In this document: one piece after another, positions 18,177-26,491 of the stretch
How positions within the stretch are numbered: position 1 is the first letter of the stretch
Layout of the letters: each line of letters begins with the position of its first letter
Assembly (NCBI RefSeq): GCF_014145335.1
Contig: NZ_JACIVI010000001.1
Span: 372,001 to 436,000 of the forward strand
Reading direction: 5' to 3'
Source of the DNA: Aquariibacter albus
Lineage (GTDB): Bacteria; Pseudomonadota; Gammaproteobacteria; Burkholderiales; Burkholderiaceae_C
Length of the DNA: 64,000 nucleotides
Program-made: the position numbers and the translations under genes
Notes under the pieces: generated by a model
What the model was told of the DNA's origin: nothing
Seen by the model: the letters and a program-made list of their open reading frames with translations, nothing else
Database searches by the model: none

Positions 18177-19082
18177 TCAGCCAGCGAGCCGGCCGGCCAG
18201 TGCCGTCCAAAGCGGCAGGCTCACCATGCCGAGCGCCGTCGACACCGTCACCAGGCCCGCGACGAAAGGCCCGTGGCCGCCCATGCGCACGGCCAGCACA
18301 TAGCAGCTCGAGGCGGTCGGCAGGGCCGAGAACATCACCAGCACCGTGCGCTGGGTGGGCGACAGCGGCAGCAGCAGGGCCAGGCCCAGGCCGGCCAGCG
18401 GCAGCAGCGCATGACGGATGCCTAGAAAGGCTGCGGCCAGCCGCGGGCTGGCATTCAGGCCGCCGAGCTGCAGGCCGGCGCCGACGGCCATCAGGCCGAT
18501 GGGCAGCGCGGCCGAGCCGATGCGCTGCAGCGTCGTGCCCAGCACCTCGGGCAGGCGCAGGCCGGCCAGGTTGCAGAGCAGGCCGGCCACGGTCGAGAGG
18601 ATCAGCGGATTGCGCAGCAGCTCGCGGCCGAAGGCCTGCTGGCTGTGGCGGGCCAGCGGCCAGACCGCCGCGACATTGCACAGCGGCACGCACAGCGCCA
18701 CCAGCAGCGCGACGCCTGCCACGCCAGCGCCACCGGCCAGGCGTTCGGCCAGGGCCAGCGCGACGTAGGAGTTGAAGCGGAAGGCCGTCTGCGCGCCCGA
18801 GGCATGCAGGCGCGCCTCCACCCCCGGCAGCCTGCCCAGGCCCAGGCTGGTGGCCACGCCGAGTGCGGTCAGGGCCAGGGCGCCGCCGCCCAGGGCCGCG
18901 CTCTCGCCCAGGCTCAGCGGGTTGCGGACGATGGCGCCGAAGAGCAGGGCCGGGAACAGCAGGTGGTAGACCAGCTTCTCGGCGGCGGACCAGACGCTGC
19001 GGTCCAGCGCGGTGTAGCGGCAGACCAGGAAGCCGCAGACGATCAGCAGCAGGTCGGGCAACAGCAGGAGGGCGGTGCTCAT
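18177..19082 (-). CDS. AEC (auxin efflux carrier) family transporter
   Basis: A 301-residue inner-membrane protein with about ten hydrophobic helices in two halves. It begins with a helix around LLIVCGFLVCRY and has the family turn AEKLVYHLLFPALLFGAIVRNPL (in pieces) and FSALPTASSCYVLAVRMGG near the C-terminus. Family members are secondary carriers that often move dicarboxylates such as malate, but the substrate here is unknown. It is convergent with queG, and its start is followed upstream by TAAGCT at leaderless spacing. Confidence 0.88.
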   Translation of the reverse strand: MSTALLLLPDLLLIVCGFLVCRYTALDRSVWSAAEKLVYHLLFPALLFGAIVRNPLSLGESAALGGGALALTALGVATSLGLGRLPGVEARLHASGAQTAFRFNSYVALALAERLAGGAGVAGVALLVALCVPLCNVAAVWPLARHSQQAFGRELLRNPLILSTVAGLLCNLAGLRLPEVLGTTLQRIGSAALPIGLMAVGAGLQLGGLNASPRLAAAFLGIRHALLPLAGLGLALLLPLSPTQRTVLVMFSALPTASSCYVLAVRMGGHGPFVAGLVTVSTALGMVSLPLWTALAGRLAG

Positions 19083-19088
19083 GCCGGA

Positions 19089-19094
19089 AGCTTA
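19089..19094 (-). promoter_or_regulatory. -10-like hexamer TAAGCT with leaderless spacing to the AEC transporter
   Basis: Read on the minus strand, TAAGCT is followed by exactly six bases and then the ATG at 19082. No Shine-Dalgarno sequence is present. Confidence 0.35.
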
Positions 19095-19235
19095 GGCCCG
19101 GGCGGAGTACGTGGTGCCCGCAGGCCGGGCGGCGCGAAGCGCGCTCCCGCGGCGCTTCAGGCCAGCCTCAGGTGCCGGACCTACACCTGCGCTTCCTGCC
19201 CGCTGTGTCGGGTCAACCCATCTTGCCGCCCCGCC

Positions 19236-20057
19236 ATGCGCCCGAAGCACCTGCTCCCCACCGTCCTGCTGATCGGCGCCTGCGTCGCGGCCCAGGCCGA
19301 CACCCTCGACTACAGCTTCGCCGGCAGCTACAACACCGTTGTCGAGGGCCAGTACGTTCAGCTCGGCTACACCGGCAGCTTCACGGTGGCCGATCCGGCG
19401 GTCACCTCGGTGCGCCCCGCGTCTGCGCCCGATCCGGCCTCGCCGGCCTATGCCGGCATCTGGGCCGGCACCTCGACCTTCTACACCGGCGCCGGCCAGC
19501 TCAGCCTGCAGTTCGCCAACGGGGCTACGCTGAGCGCCGACACCCTGGAGCTGGTGGTCAACAACACCACCTTGAGCGAGTCCGGTGCGCCCTATCCGCT
19601 GGGCCTGTCGGTGCAGCTCTACCCCCGCGACCTGCTGCTGACCGGCATGGTGGCGAACAAGATCTGCCCCGATGGCAGCACGGACGACGCCTGCGACGAC
19701 TACGCCGACGCCAACGACGTCGACCCGCTCTTCCGCAAGGGCGATGCCGCCGACCGGGCCGCGCAGCGGATCACGGGGGTGTACTTCGCGTTCTACGATG
19801 CGCCCCTGTCCAGCGTGGCGGCCGGCGTCCCCAATCTGGCCACGGCCTTCGGTGGGAGCGGGCTGGGGGTCTATTCGGTCGATGAGCTGGGCCGGAACAC
19901 CACCACGCTGACCAGCTTCTCCGGCATCGCCTACCAGCTGAAGGCCTCGGGCTCCGGCCCCGTGACCGCGGTGCCCGAGCCCGGCACCCTGTGGCTGTGT
20001 GCCGCAGGCCTGGCCCTGCTGGCCCTGCAGCGTCGCGGCATGCGTCGCGGGGCCTGA
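19236..20057 (+). CDS. PEP-CTERM sorting domain-containing protein
   Basis: A 273-residue exported protein with signal peptide (LLPTVLLIGACVAAQA). The mature part is Ser/Thr/Gly-rich, contains an acidic Cys-containing insertion (CPDGSTDDACDDYADAND), and ends in a PEP-CTERM tail: VPEPGT near 245, a hydrophobic helix, then the basic RRGMRRGA. Such tails are recognised by exosortase and mark proteins for surface or matrix export in exopolysaccharide-producing bacteria. Exosortase itself is not in the window. The function of the mature part is not recognisable. The lack of Lys and richness in Asn/Thr are typical of the class. Confidence 0.85.
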   Translation: MRPKHLLPTVLLIGACVAAQADTLDYSFAGSYNTVVEGQYVQLGYTGSFTVADPAVTSVRPASAPDPASPAYAGIWAGTSTFYTGAGQLSLQFANGATLSADTLELVVNNTTLSESGAPYPLGLSVQLYPRDLLLTGMVANKICPDGSTDDACDDYADANDVDPLFRKGDAADRAAQRITGVYFAFYDAPLSSVAAGVPNLATAFGGSGLGVYSVDELGRNTTTLTSFSGIAYQLKASGSGPVTAVPEPGTLWLCAAGLALLALQRRGMRRGA

Positions 20058-20070
20058 GCGCCAGGGCGGC

Positions 20071-20091
20071 GGGCGGCCTGGCCGGCCGCCC
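20071..20091. terminator. GC hairpin after the PEP-CTERM gene
   Basis: GGGCGGCC-TGGCC-GGCCGCCC forms a perfect eight-base-pair stem 13 bases after the stop codon, without a T-run. It could help termination or RNA stability. Confidence 0.35.
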
Positions 20092-20205
20092 CGGGCGCGG
20101 TCTACGTAGTCCCCACGATGCCCAGCCCGGTGGGCTATCGTTACGGTCAAGCCAGCAGGCCGGCCCGTGCCGGTCCTTCGACGATCCGAACGACTGGAGA
20201 CACGC

Positions 20206-21189
20206 ATGAGCCGAACCCCGATCGACCGACGCGAGCTGCTGGCCCTGGGCCTGGGCCTGGTGGCAAGTCCCGCCCTGCGCGCGCAGGGGGCCTATCCGAA
20301 CAAGCCCGTCCGGCTGATCGTGCCCTTCGCGCCGGGCGGCACCACCGACATCGTCGCCCGTGTGCTCGCCGAGAAGATCACGCCGCACCTGGGCCAGACG
20401 CTGATCGTCGAGAACAAGGCCGGCGGTGGCGGCATCGTCGGAGCCGACCAGGTCGTCAAGTCGGCCCCGGACGGCTACACGCTGGGCGTGGCCACCGTGT
20501 CGAGCGTGGCCTCCAACCCCGCGATCAACCCGAAGACGCCGTACAACCCGCTGACCGACTTCACCTCGATCATCAACATGGCGGCCACGCCGAATGTGAT
20601 CGCGGTGCACCCGAGTTTCCCGGCCAGCGACTACGCGAGCTTCCTGGCCCTGCTGAAGAAGAGCCCCGGCAAGTTCAGCTTCGCCAGCTCGGGCACCGGC
20701 GGCATCGGCCACCTGCAGTTCGAGCTGTTCAAGAGCCTGACCGGCACCTTCGTCACCCACATCCCCTACCGCGGGGCGGGCCCCGCGCTCAATGACACGG
20801 TGGGCGGCCAGGTGCCCATCATCTTCGACAACCTGCCCTCGGCCCTGCCCTTCATCAAGCAGGGGCGCCTGAAGGCCATCGTCGTGGCCTCGGCCGAGCG
20901 GGTGTCGGTGCTGCCCGAGGTGCCGACCTTCGCCGACGTCGGCCTGCCGGCCGTCAACCGCATGGCCTTCTACGGCATCCACGGGCCCAAGGGCCTGCCG
21001 CAGGAGGTGGTCGACAAGATCCATGCGGCGGTGTCCAAGACCCTGGCCGACCCCTCGGTCAGGCAGCGCATCGAGGCCACCGGTTCGGTCATCGTCGGCA
21101 ACAGCCCGGCGGCCTTCGCCGAGCAGACCCGGGCCGAGTTCGAGGTCTACAAGGGCGTGGTCGACAAGCAGAAGCTGCGGCTGGACTGA
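20206..21189 (+). CDS. Bug/TctC-family tripartite tricarboxylate transporter substrate-binding protein
   Basis: A 327-residue periplasmic protein with a Tat-like leader (DRRELLALGLGLVASPALRAQ). The mature fold has the Bug signatures YPNKPVRLIVPFAPGGTTDIVAR, VENKAGGGGIVGAD and IPYRGAGPALNDTVGGQVP (each seen in the translation). Bug proteins bind small carboxylates and are very numerous in Burkholderiales. No TctA/TctB permease is adjacent, so the partner is unknown. The start was fixed by GGAGA six bases upstream of the ATG at 20206. xerD starts 25 bases after its stop. Confidence 0.92.
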   Translation: MSRTPIDRRELLALGLGLVASPALRAQGAYPNKPVRLIVPFAPGGTTDIVARVLAEKITPHLGQTLIVENKAGGGGIVGADQVVKSAPDGYTLGVATVSSVASNPAINPKTPYNPLTDFTSIINMAATPNVIAVHPSFPASDYASFLALLKKSPGKFSFASSGTGGIGHLQFELFKSLTGTFVTHIPYRGAGPALNDTVGGQVPIIFDNLPSALPFIKQGRLKAIVVASAERVSVLPEVPTFADVGLPAVNRMAFYGIHGPKGLPQEVVDKIHAAVSKTLADPSVRQRIEATGSVIVGNSPAAFAEQTRAEFEVYKGVVDKQKLRLD

Positions 21190-21214
21190 TGGCCCGGCTG
21201 CAGCGCCTGACCCG

Positions 21215-22171
21215 ATGAGCGGCGCCCCCCCCGTCCCGCCGCGTCGCCGCGGCCGGCCGGCTGCGGCGGCCCTGCCCGCCGCCAGTGCCGAGGCCATCGA
21301 GAGCTTCCTGGGCGCGCTGTGGCTGGAAGACGGCCTGTCGCGCCTGAGCCTGGCGGCCTACCGCCGCGACCTGGCCCTCTTCGCCGGCTGGCTGGCCGCC
21401 GAAGCCGACGGCCGCGGCCTCGACGAGGCCCGCGAGGCGGATCTGCTGGCCTACATCCTGGCCCGCCACGCCGAGACCCAGGCTGCCACGGCCAACCGTC
21501 GGCTCAGCACCTTCCGCCGCTACTTCCGCTGGGCCCTGCGCGAGCGCCGCCGACCGGACGATCCGACGCTGCGGCTGAGCCCGGCGCGCCAGGCGCCGCG
21601 GCTGCCGAAGTCGCTCGGCGAGGCCCAGGTCGAGGCCCTGCTGGCCGCCCCCGAGCTGAGCACCCCGCTCGGCCTGCGCGACCGCGCGATGCTGGAGCTG
21701 ATGTATGCCAGCGGCCTGCGCGTGTCCGAGCTGGTCGAGCTGCCGGCCGTGCGCATCGGCTGGAACGAGGGCGTGCTGCGCATCGACGGCAAGGGCGCGC
21801 GCCAGCGCCTGGTGCCTTTCGGCGAGGAAGCCCGCCGCTGGCTGCGCCACTACGCCGACACGGCCCGGCCGCAGCTGCTGGCCGGACGCGCCAGCCCGGC
21901 CTTCTTCGTCACCGCACAGGCCGAGGCCATGACGCGCCAGCGCTTCTGGCAGTGCGTGAAGGCCCATGCCCTGCGTGCGGGCATCACCCAGTCCATCTCG
22001 CCGCACACCCTGCGCCACGCCTTCGCCACGCACCTGCTCAACCACGGGGCCGACCTGCGCGCGGTGCAGATGTTGCTCGGCCATGCCGACCTGTCGACCA
22101 CCCAGATCTACACCCATGTCGCGCGCGAGCGCCTGCGCAGCCTGCATGCCGCGCATCACCCGCGGGCCTGA
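21215..22171 (+). CDS. xerD: Site-specific tyrosine recombinase XerD
   Basis: A 318-residue tyrosine recombinase. An N-terminal SAM-like DNA-binding domain (FLGALWLEDGLSRLSLAAYRRDL in pieces) is followed by the catalytic domain with Arg169 (YASGLRVSELV), His264-x-x-Arg267 (HTLRHAF), His290 (GHADLSTTQIY) and nucleophile Tyr299. The C-terminus RERLRSLHAAHHPRA is the XerD-type tail. With XerC it resolves chromosome dimers at dif. No dif-like site was seen nearby, and the neighbours are not mobile genes, so this is the housekeeping enzyme. Confidence 0.94.
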   Translation: MSGAPPVPPRRRGRPAAAALPAASAEAIESFLGALWLEDGLSRLSLAAYRRDLALFAGWLAAEADGRGLDEAREADLLAYILARHAETQAATANRRLSTFRRYFRWALRERRRPDDPTLRLSPARQAPRLPKSLGEAQVEALLAAPELSTPLGLRDRAMLELMYASGLRVSELVELPAVRIGWNEGVLRIDGKGARQRLVPFGEEARRWLRHYADTARPQLLAGRASPAFFVTAQAEAMTRQRFWQCVKAHALRAGITQSISPHTLRHAFATHLLNHGADLRAVQMLLGHADLSTTQIYTHVARERLRSLHAAHHPRA

Positions 22172-22186
22172 GCCGGCGCGGCTTGC

Positions 22187-22192
22187 GACACT
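22187..22192 (+). promoter_or_regulatory. -10-like hexamer GACACT with leaderless spacing to the ArsC-like gene
   Basis: GACACT is followed by six bases and the ATG at 22199. No Shine-Dalgarno sequence precedes the gene. Confidence 0.35.
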
Positions 22193-22198
22193 CGGACC

Positions 22199-22558
22199 AT
22201 GCAGCCCCTGATCCTCCACGGCATCCCGAACTGCGACACCGTCAAGCGCGCCCGCGCCTGGCTGGCCGAGCAGGGCGTGGACCACCTGTTCCACGACTTC
22301 AAGAAGCTCGGCGTGCCCCCCGGCGCGCTGGCGGGCTGGCGTGCCGCCGTGGGCGCCGACCGTCTGCTGAACCGCCAGGGCACGAGCTGGCGCAAGCTCG
22401 ACCCCGGCCAGCAGGCCGCCGCGGCGACGCCCGAGGGCCTGGACCGGCTCCTACAGGCCCAGCCCAGCCTGATCAAGCGCCCGCTCGTGCAGTGGCCCGA
22501 CGGCGCGCTGACGGTGGGCTTCGATCCCGCCGACTGGGCCCGCCGCCTCGGGCGCTGA
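22199..22558 (+). CDS. ArsC-family reductase (YffB/Spx-like)
   Basis: A 119-residue thioredoxin-fold protein starting with a beta-strand and the motif GIPNCDTVKRARAWL, which has a single active-site Cys (NCDT). It also has DFKKLGVP and the conserved RQGTSWRKL and LIKRPLVQW segments of the YffB/ArsC family. These proteins resemble glutathione-dependent reductases, but the substrate of YffB is unsettled. The context gives no sign of arsenic resistance. Its 3' end may overlap a short minus-strand gene. Confidence 0.9.
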   Translation: MQPLILHGIPNCDTVKRARAWLAEQGVDHLFHDFKKLGVPPGALAGWRAAVGADRLLNRQGTSWRKLDPGQQAAAATPEGLDRLLQAQPSLIKRPLVQWPDGALTVGFDPADWARRLGR

Positions 22559-22843
22559 GGCAGGTCGCGGCAGCGTCTCGGGCGGACGCTCGACGCAGCG
22601 CCGTCCCGCTTCGTTGCGATTCATCGCCTTCTTGCAGGCCAGCTCGGTCGGGTGGGGGCCGCTCAGGCTTTGCAGGCCGCCCGGCTGCTCCCGCACCTCG
22701 AACCATGTGCTGCGCGGAGGCTCCGGCGCCGCGCCGGCCAGCGGCGCGGCCAGCAGCAGGCTGCCCAGGGCCAGCCGCAGACCGGATCGGGAGGCGGGGG
22801 ACCAGGCCGTGGTCGGGCGAGGTGCGCGCGGGAGCTGGGGCAT
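22451..22843 (-). CDS. Possible small secreted protein, unknown function
   Basis: A 130-residue frame with a plausible signal peptide (basic n-region, then LRLALGSLLLAAPLAGAA, cleavage near residue 40) and a mature part with TWFEVREQPGGLQSLSGPHPTELACKKAMNRNEAGRRC (in pieces). Two cysteines could form a disulfide. The last third reads antisense into the ArsC-like gene (108-base overlap) and looks like low-quality coding. The protein may therefore be real but translated from a start nearer the signal peptide, or end differently in relatives. I do not recognise a family. Confidence 0.45.
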   Translation of the reverse strand: MPQLPRAPRPTTAWSPASRSGLRLALGSLLLAAPLAGAAPEPPRSTWFEVREQPGGLQSLSGPHPTELACKKAMNRNEAGRRCVERPPETLPRPASAPEAAGPVGGIEAHRQRAVGPLHERALDQAGLGL

Positions 22844-22919
22844 GGCCGGGGGAAGGGTTTCGACGCGGGACCCGATTCTTGGCCGATCCAGCCCCGCTTG
22901 TCCGCCGCCGCTGGCACAT

Positions 22920-22986
22920 CCCGGGCCTTTGCGGGCCCGGGGCAGCCCCTGGGTCCCGTGCGCTGGCCTGCGCTGATAAGCTGCCC
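22920..22986 (+). other. Structured RNA leader candidate upstream of the class V aminotransferase
   Basis: Two nested or adjacent helices can form. CCCGGGCC (22920-22927) pairs with GGCCCGGG (22934-22941) across a six-base loop. GGGCAGC (22940-22946) pairs with GCTGCCC (22980-22986). They share two bases, so the structures could be alternatives. They are followed directly by a rho-independent terminator and then the aminotransferase start. No known riboswitch core was recognised. Confidence 0.35.
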
Positions 22987-22991
22987 GTCCC

Positions 22992-23010
22992 AGGCCCTCG
23001 GGCCTTTTTT
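22992..23010 (+). terminator. Rho-independent terminator or attenuator just before the aminotransferase
   Basis: AGGCC-CTCG-GGCCT followed by TTTTT. The stem is short but perfect, with a tetraloop and U-tract. It ends 12 bases before the ATG at 23023 and occupies the place where a Shine-Dalgarno sequence would be expected. Confidence 0.65.
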
Positions 23011-23022
23011 GCTGTACCTGCC

Positions 23023-24156
23023 ATGCCCGCCCTGCTTTCCAACGTCGACCCCGACGGCCTGCTCGAGTACTCGGTGGTCTACACCGACCGCTCGCTCAAT
23101 CACATGTCGAAGAAGTTCGGCGGCGTGATGCGCGACATCTCCGGCATCCTCAAGGCCGCCTACCAGGCCCATGCCGTGGCCATCGTGCCGGGCAGCGGCA
23201 GCTTCGGCATGGAGGCGGTGGCCCGCCAGTTCGCCACCGGCCAGCGCGTGCTGGTGATCCGCAACGGCTGGTTCAGCTACCGCTGGTCGCAGATCTTCGA
23301 GATGGGCCACATCCCCTCCGAGCCCACCGTGCTGCGCGCGGCCAAGACCGGCCCCGGCGACACGGCGCCCTACGCCCCGCCGGCCCTCGACGAGGTGCTG
23401 GCCACCATCGCGCGCGAGAAGCCGGCGGTCGTCTTCGCCCCGCATGTCGAGACCTCGGCCGGGATGATCCTGCCGGACAGCTACCTGAAGGCCGTGGCCG
23501 ACGCCACCCACGCCGTCGGCGGCCTCTTCGTGCTGGACTGCATTGCCTCGGGCTGCGCCTGGGTCGACATGCAGGCCACCGGGGTCGACCTGCTGGTCTC
23601 GGCCCCGCAGAAGGGCTGGAGCGGCCCGCCCTGCGCCGGCTTCGTGATGTTCAGCGAGCGCGCACACCGGGCGATCGAGTCCACCACCAGCAGCAGCTTC
23701 GCCATCGACCTGAAGAAGTGGCTGCAGATCATGGCCACCTACGAATCGGGCGCCCATGCCTACCACGCGACCATGCCCACCGAGTCCATGGTCGTCGCCC
23801 GCAATGTGATGGCCGAGACGCGCGACTTCGGCTTCGCCCAGGCCGCGGCTGCGCAATGGGAGCTGGGCCGCCGCGTGCGCACCCTGATGGCCGAGCTGAA
23901 GGTGCCCAGCGTGGCGGCCGACGGCTTTCAGGCCCCGGGCGTGGTCGTCAGCTACACCGCCGATCCGGCCTGGCAGAACGGCTCGCGCTTCGCGGCCGAA
24001 GGCCTGCAGATTGCGGCCGGCGTGCCCCTGGCCCTGGATGAGGGGCCGGCATTCCGCACCTTCCGCGTCGGCCTCTTCGGGCTCGACAAGCTGAAGAACG
24101 TCGACCGCAGCGTGGCTTCGCTGGAGACGGTGCTGCGCAAGCTGGTCGCGGCCTGA
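23023..24156 (+). CDS. Class V PLP-dependent aminotransferase (alanine/serine-glyoxylate type)
   Basis: A 377-residue fold-type I enzyme. The glycine loop is PGSGSFGMEAV, the cofactor Asp lies in GGLFVLDCIAS, and the PLP-binding Lys in LLVSAPQKGWSGPP. This is the arrangement of class V aminotransferases that include alanine-glyoxylate and serine-glyoxylate enzymes. A serine-glyoxylate role would fit a serine-cycle methylotroph, but no other serine-cycle gene is adjacent and specificity is uncertain. The ATG follows a terminator hairpin by only 12 bases. A second strong terminator follows the stop, so it is a single-gene unit. Confidence 0.85.
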   Translation: MPALLSNVDPDGLLEYSVVYTDRSLNHMSKKFGGVMRDISGILKAAYQAHAVAIVPGSGSFGMEAVARQFATGQRVLVIRNGWFSYRWSQIFEMGHIPSEPTVLRAAKTGPGDTAPYAPPALDEVLATIAREKPAVVFAPHVETSAGMILPDSYLKAVADATHAVGGLFVLDCIASGCAWVDMQATGVDLLVSAPQKGWSGPPCAGFVMFSERAHRAIESTTSSSFAIDLKKWLQIMATYESGAHAYHATMPTESMVVARNVMAETRDFGFAQAAAAQWELGRRVRTLMAELKVPSVAADGFQAPGVVVSYTADPAWQNGSRFAAEGLQIAAGVPLALDEGPAFRTFRVGLFGLDKLKNVDRSVASLETVLRKLVAA

Positions 24157-24180
24157 ACGAGCCGCCTCGCCGTCCGATCC

Positions 24181-24204
24181 GGCCCGCCGCGCGCGGGCCT
24201 TTTT
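24181..24204 (+). terminator. Rho-independent terminator after the aminotransferase
   Basis: GGCCCGC-CGCGC-GCGGGCC followed by TTTTT, a perfect seven-base-pair stem 24 bases past the stop codon at 24156. The T-tract abuts the convergent oxidoreductase gene. Confidence 0.85.
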
Positions 24205-25580
24205 CAGGGTCTTGCGGCGGGCGCCCCGGGGGGCAGGGCCGGCTCGGTCCGCGCGGCGGGAGGGAGCCGGCCGGGGCTGCGCTGGAAGCGCAGGTGGGTG
24301 ATGTCGGTCGGCGTCACCATGCCCCAGACCCATTCGAAGAACACCCGCAGCCGCCGGCCGGTGGAGGGGATCTGGCTCAGGTAGTAGGCCCGCCACATCA
24401 GCCAGGCCGGCAGGCCGCTGAGCTGGAAGGGACCGGCCTGGGCCACCCCCTTGCGGTGGCCGATGGCGGCCATCATGCCGAGCGCCCGGTGGTGGAAAGG
24501 TCGGGTCGGCCGGCCGGCCACCGCGGCGGCCAGATTGGCCGCCAGGTGGCGCGCCTGCCGCACCGCGAACTGGGCGGTGGGCGGCGCGACCTGACCGCTG
24601 CGGCCATTGGGCACGTAGGCGCAGTCGCCCAGCGCCCACACGCCCTCGTGGCCGGGCACCGACAGATCCGCCGCCGCGACGATGCGCCCCTGCACCAGCG
24701 GCAGGCCGAGCTGCAGCGTCAGGGCCTGGGCGCGCACGCCGGCCGTGGCGATCACCGTGCGGCCGGCCAGGGCGCGGCCGTCGTCGAGATCGACCCCGTC
24801 CTCACGCACGCGCTGCGCGCGGGCCTTCAGCAGCACCGCCACGCCCCGTTGCCGCAGCGAGCGCTCGGCCGCCTCGCCCAGGCCGGGCGGCAGCTCGGGC
24901 AGCAGGCGGTCGCCGCCGTGCAGCACGCTGACCTTCAGTTCCCGGGCCGCCACCTCGGGGTAGTAGCGGCGCATGCTGTGCAGGCAGTCGACCAGCTCGC
25001 CCGCGACCTCCACGCCCGAGAAGCCGCCCCCGACCACGATGAAATGGCCCAGCTCGTGGCGCAGGGCGGGGTCGGTCTCCAGCTCGATGCGGGCCAGGCG
25101 GCGCAGCACGGTGTTGCGGATGTGCATGGCGTCGCCCACGGTCTTCAGCGGCAGCGCGTGTTCCGCCATGCCGGGCATCAGGTCCAGGCGCGCGGCGCTG
25201 CCGACCGCCAGCACCAGATGGTCCCAGGGCAGGGCCTGCGGGCCGGCCAGGGTCTGGCAGTGCAGCAGGCGGGCGCTCCAGTCCACGCCCCGGACCTCGC
25301 CCATCACGAAGCGCCGGCCGGGCGCGGGCCGGAGCATCTCGCGCACCGGCACAACGACCTGCTCGGGGAAGACCGAGGCCCCGACCGCCTCGGGCAGCAT
25401 GGGATTGAAGGTGGTGTAGCTCTCGTCGGAGACCAGGGTCAGCTCGATCGCCGGGCCGCGCCAGCGCCTCAGTGCCCGCGCCAGGGTGGTGCCGGCGAAG
25501 CCGGCACCGACGATCACGATGCGCAGCGCCGGGGCGCCGGGCCCGGGCGACGGGGAGGAGGCGGGCGGCGAGGGCGTCAT
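24204..25580 (-). CDS. NAD(P)/FAD-dependent oxidoreductase, NDH-2-like
   Basis: A 458-residue flavoprotein with two Rossmann motifs: IVIVGAGFAGTTLARAL near residues 20-36 for FAD, and FIVVGGGFSGVEVAGEL near 185-200 for NAD(P)H. The late VWALGDCAYVPN is the second FAD contact. This is the layout of type II NADH dehydrogenases, which pass electrons to quinone without pumping protons. A hydrophobic, basic C-terminus (GLPAWLMWRAYYLSQIP) could anchor it to the membrane. The proline/serine-rich first 18 residues are unusual, and a start further in is possible. Confidence 0.85.
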   Translation of the reverse strand: MTPSPPASSPSPGPGAPALRIVIVGAGFAGTTLARALRRWRGPAIELTLVSDESYTTFNPMLPEAVGASVFPEQVVVPVREMLRPAPGRRFVMGEVRGVDWSARLLHCQTLAGPQALPWDHLVLAVGSAARLDLMPGMAEHALPLKTVGDAMHIRNTVLRRLARIELETDPALRHELGHFIVVGGGFSGVEVAGELVDCLHSMRRYYPEVAARELKVSVLHGGDRLLPELPPGLGEAAERSLRQRGVAVLLKARAQRVREDGVDLDDGRALAGRTVIATAGVRAQALTLQLGLPLVQGRIVAAADLSVPGHEGVWALGDCAYVPNGRSGQVAPPTAQFAVRQARHLAANLAAAVAGRPTRPFHHRALGMMAAIGHRKGVAQAGPFQLSGLPAWLMWRAYYLSQIPSTGRRLRVFFEWVWGMVTPTDITHLRFQRSPGRLPPAARTEPALPPGAPAARP

Positions 25581-25672
25581 GTCCCGGCCGAGTGCAGGAT
25601 TCGTGCGCGTGCGACCTGCAGCCCCCCGAGCTGCGGGTCGGCCCGCCCCGTCTCAGGAGCCGGCGAGGGGGG

Positions 25673-26491
25673 TCACGCGGGGCCCAGCGCGGCGCGCAGC
25701 GCCGTCAGGCGTTCGGGTGCCAGCCGGCCGGCACGGTCGCTGTCGCAGACGGCGCCACGGAAGCCGAGCAGGTCGGCGCCGAAGCGGCGCAGCGCGGGCA
25801 GTTCGTCGAGACGCAGCGAGCCGGCCAAGCCGGCCCAGGCCCCGGTGGCCTGCACGGCCTGCACGAAGGCCTGCAGCTCGGCCGCCGGGCGGCGGGCCAG
25901 CAGGCTGCCACCGCGCTTGTCGGCGGTGTCCAGCATGAGGGCAGGGAAGCCGCTGCGCAGCGCGGCGTTCAGCCGGCAGCTGTCCAGGCCGGCATCGGCC
26001 AGCAGCACCGGCACCAGGCCGCGCCAGGCGAGCAGGGGGCGGGGCTGGCCGGCGGATTCGGCGGCGTCCTGCTCGGCCCGCAGCCGGGCCTGAAGGCGGC
26101 CCAGGGCGACCAGGCTGCGGGCGTCGCCCGGCCCGGCGCCGACCTTGACCCATTGCACGCCGCAGGCGGCCGTGGCGCGCACGCGGGCCTCCAGCGCGGC
26201 CACGTCGTCCCAGGGCCCGTCGCCGATGGTGGCGCTGACCGGCTGCCCATGGCCGGCCGCGCGCAGGGCGGTGACGAGCTGCCGCAGCACCGCCTCGGGC
26301 ACGGCGCCCAGGGCGCCGGTGGCGGGTTCCTTGGCGTCGATGATGGCCGCGCCCCCGGCAGCGGCCTGCAGGGCCTCGGCCGTGTCGCGCACGCTGACCA
26401 GCAGCCGGGGTGCCGAGGGCCGCGGCGCGACCCTCGGCCCGCCCGGCGCGTCCAGCGGCGGGCAGACGCCGCGCGGCAGCGGCGCATTCAT
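25673..26491 (-). CDS. mfnB: (5-formylfuran-3-yl)methyl phosphate synthase-like protein (MfnB, DUF556)
   Basis: A 272-residue TIM-barrel-type protein with RLLVSVRDTAEALQAAAGGAAIIDAKEPATGALGA (in pieces), VSATIGDGPW and WVKVGAG, the pattern of the DUF556/MfnB family. In methanogens MfnB makes the furan precursor of methanofuran from glyceraldehyde 3-phosphate. In H4MPT-using bacteria homologues sit in C1 clusters, where methanofuran-like carriers serve the formyltransferase complex. It is last in the five-gene run and overlaps the DUF447 gene by four bases. The conserved Lys in DAKEP is the expected Schiff-base residue. Confidence 0.88.
   Translation of the reverse strand: MNAPLPRGVCPPLDAPGGPRVAPRPSAPRLLVSVRDTAEALQAAAGGAAIIDAKEPATGALGAVPEAVLRQLVTALRAAGHGQPVSATIGDGPWDDVAALEARVRATAACGVQWVKVGAGPGDARSLVALGRLQARLRAEQDAAESAGQPRPLLAWRGLVPVLLADAGLDSCRLNAALRSGFPALMLDTADKRGGSLLARRPAAELQAFVQAVQATGAWAGLAGSLRLDELPALRRFGADLLGFRGAVCDSDRAGRLAPERLTALRAALGPA

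Noticed and set aside
19177-19190. GG-N10-GC spacing upstream of the PEP-CTERM gene, suggesting a PrsR-type sigma-54 promoter
   Set aside because: Only the two dinucleotides match; the TGGCAC half is missing. Chance occurrence in GC-rich DNA is likely.
20102-20109. CTACGTAG palindrome upstream of the Bug-protein gene as a response-regulator site
   Set aside because: Eight bases only, a single copy, and no adjacent response regulator, so it cannot be separated from chance.
21215-22171. XerD-type recombinase as a sign of an integrated mobile element
   Set aside because: The protein has the housekeeping XerD tail, and the neighbours are core genes. No attachment repeats or phage genes are seen.
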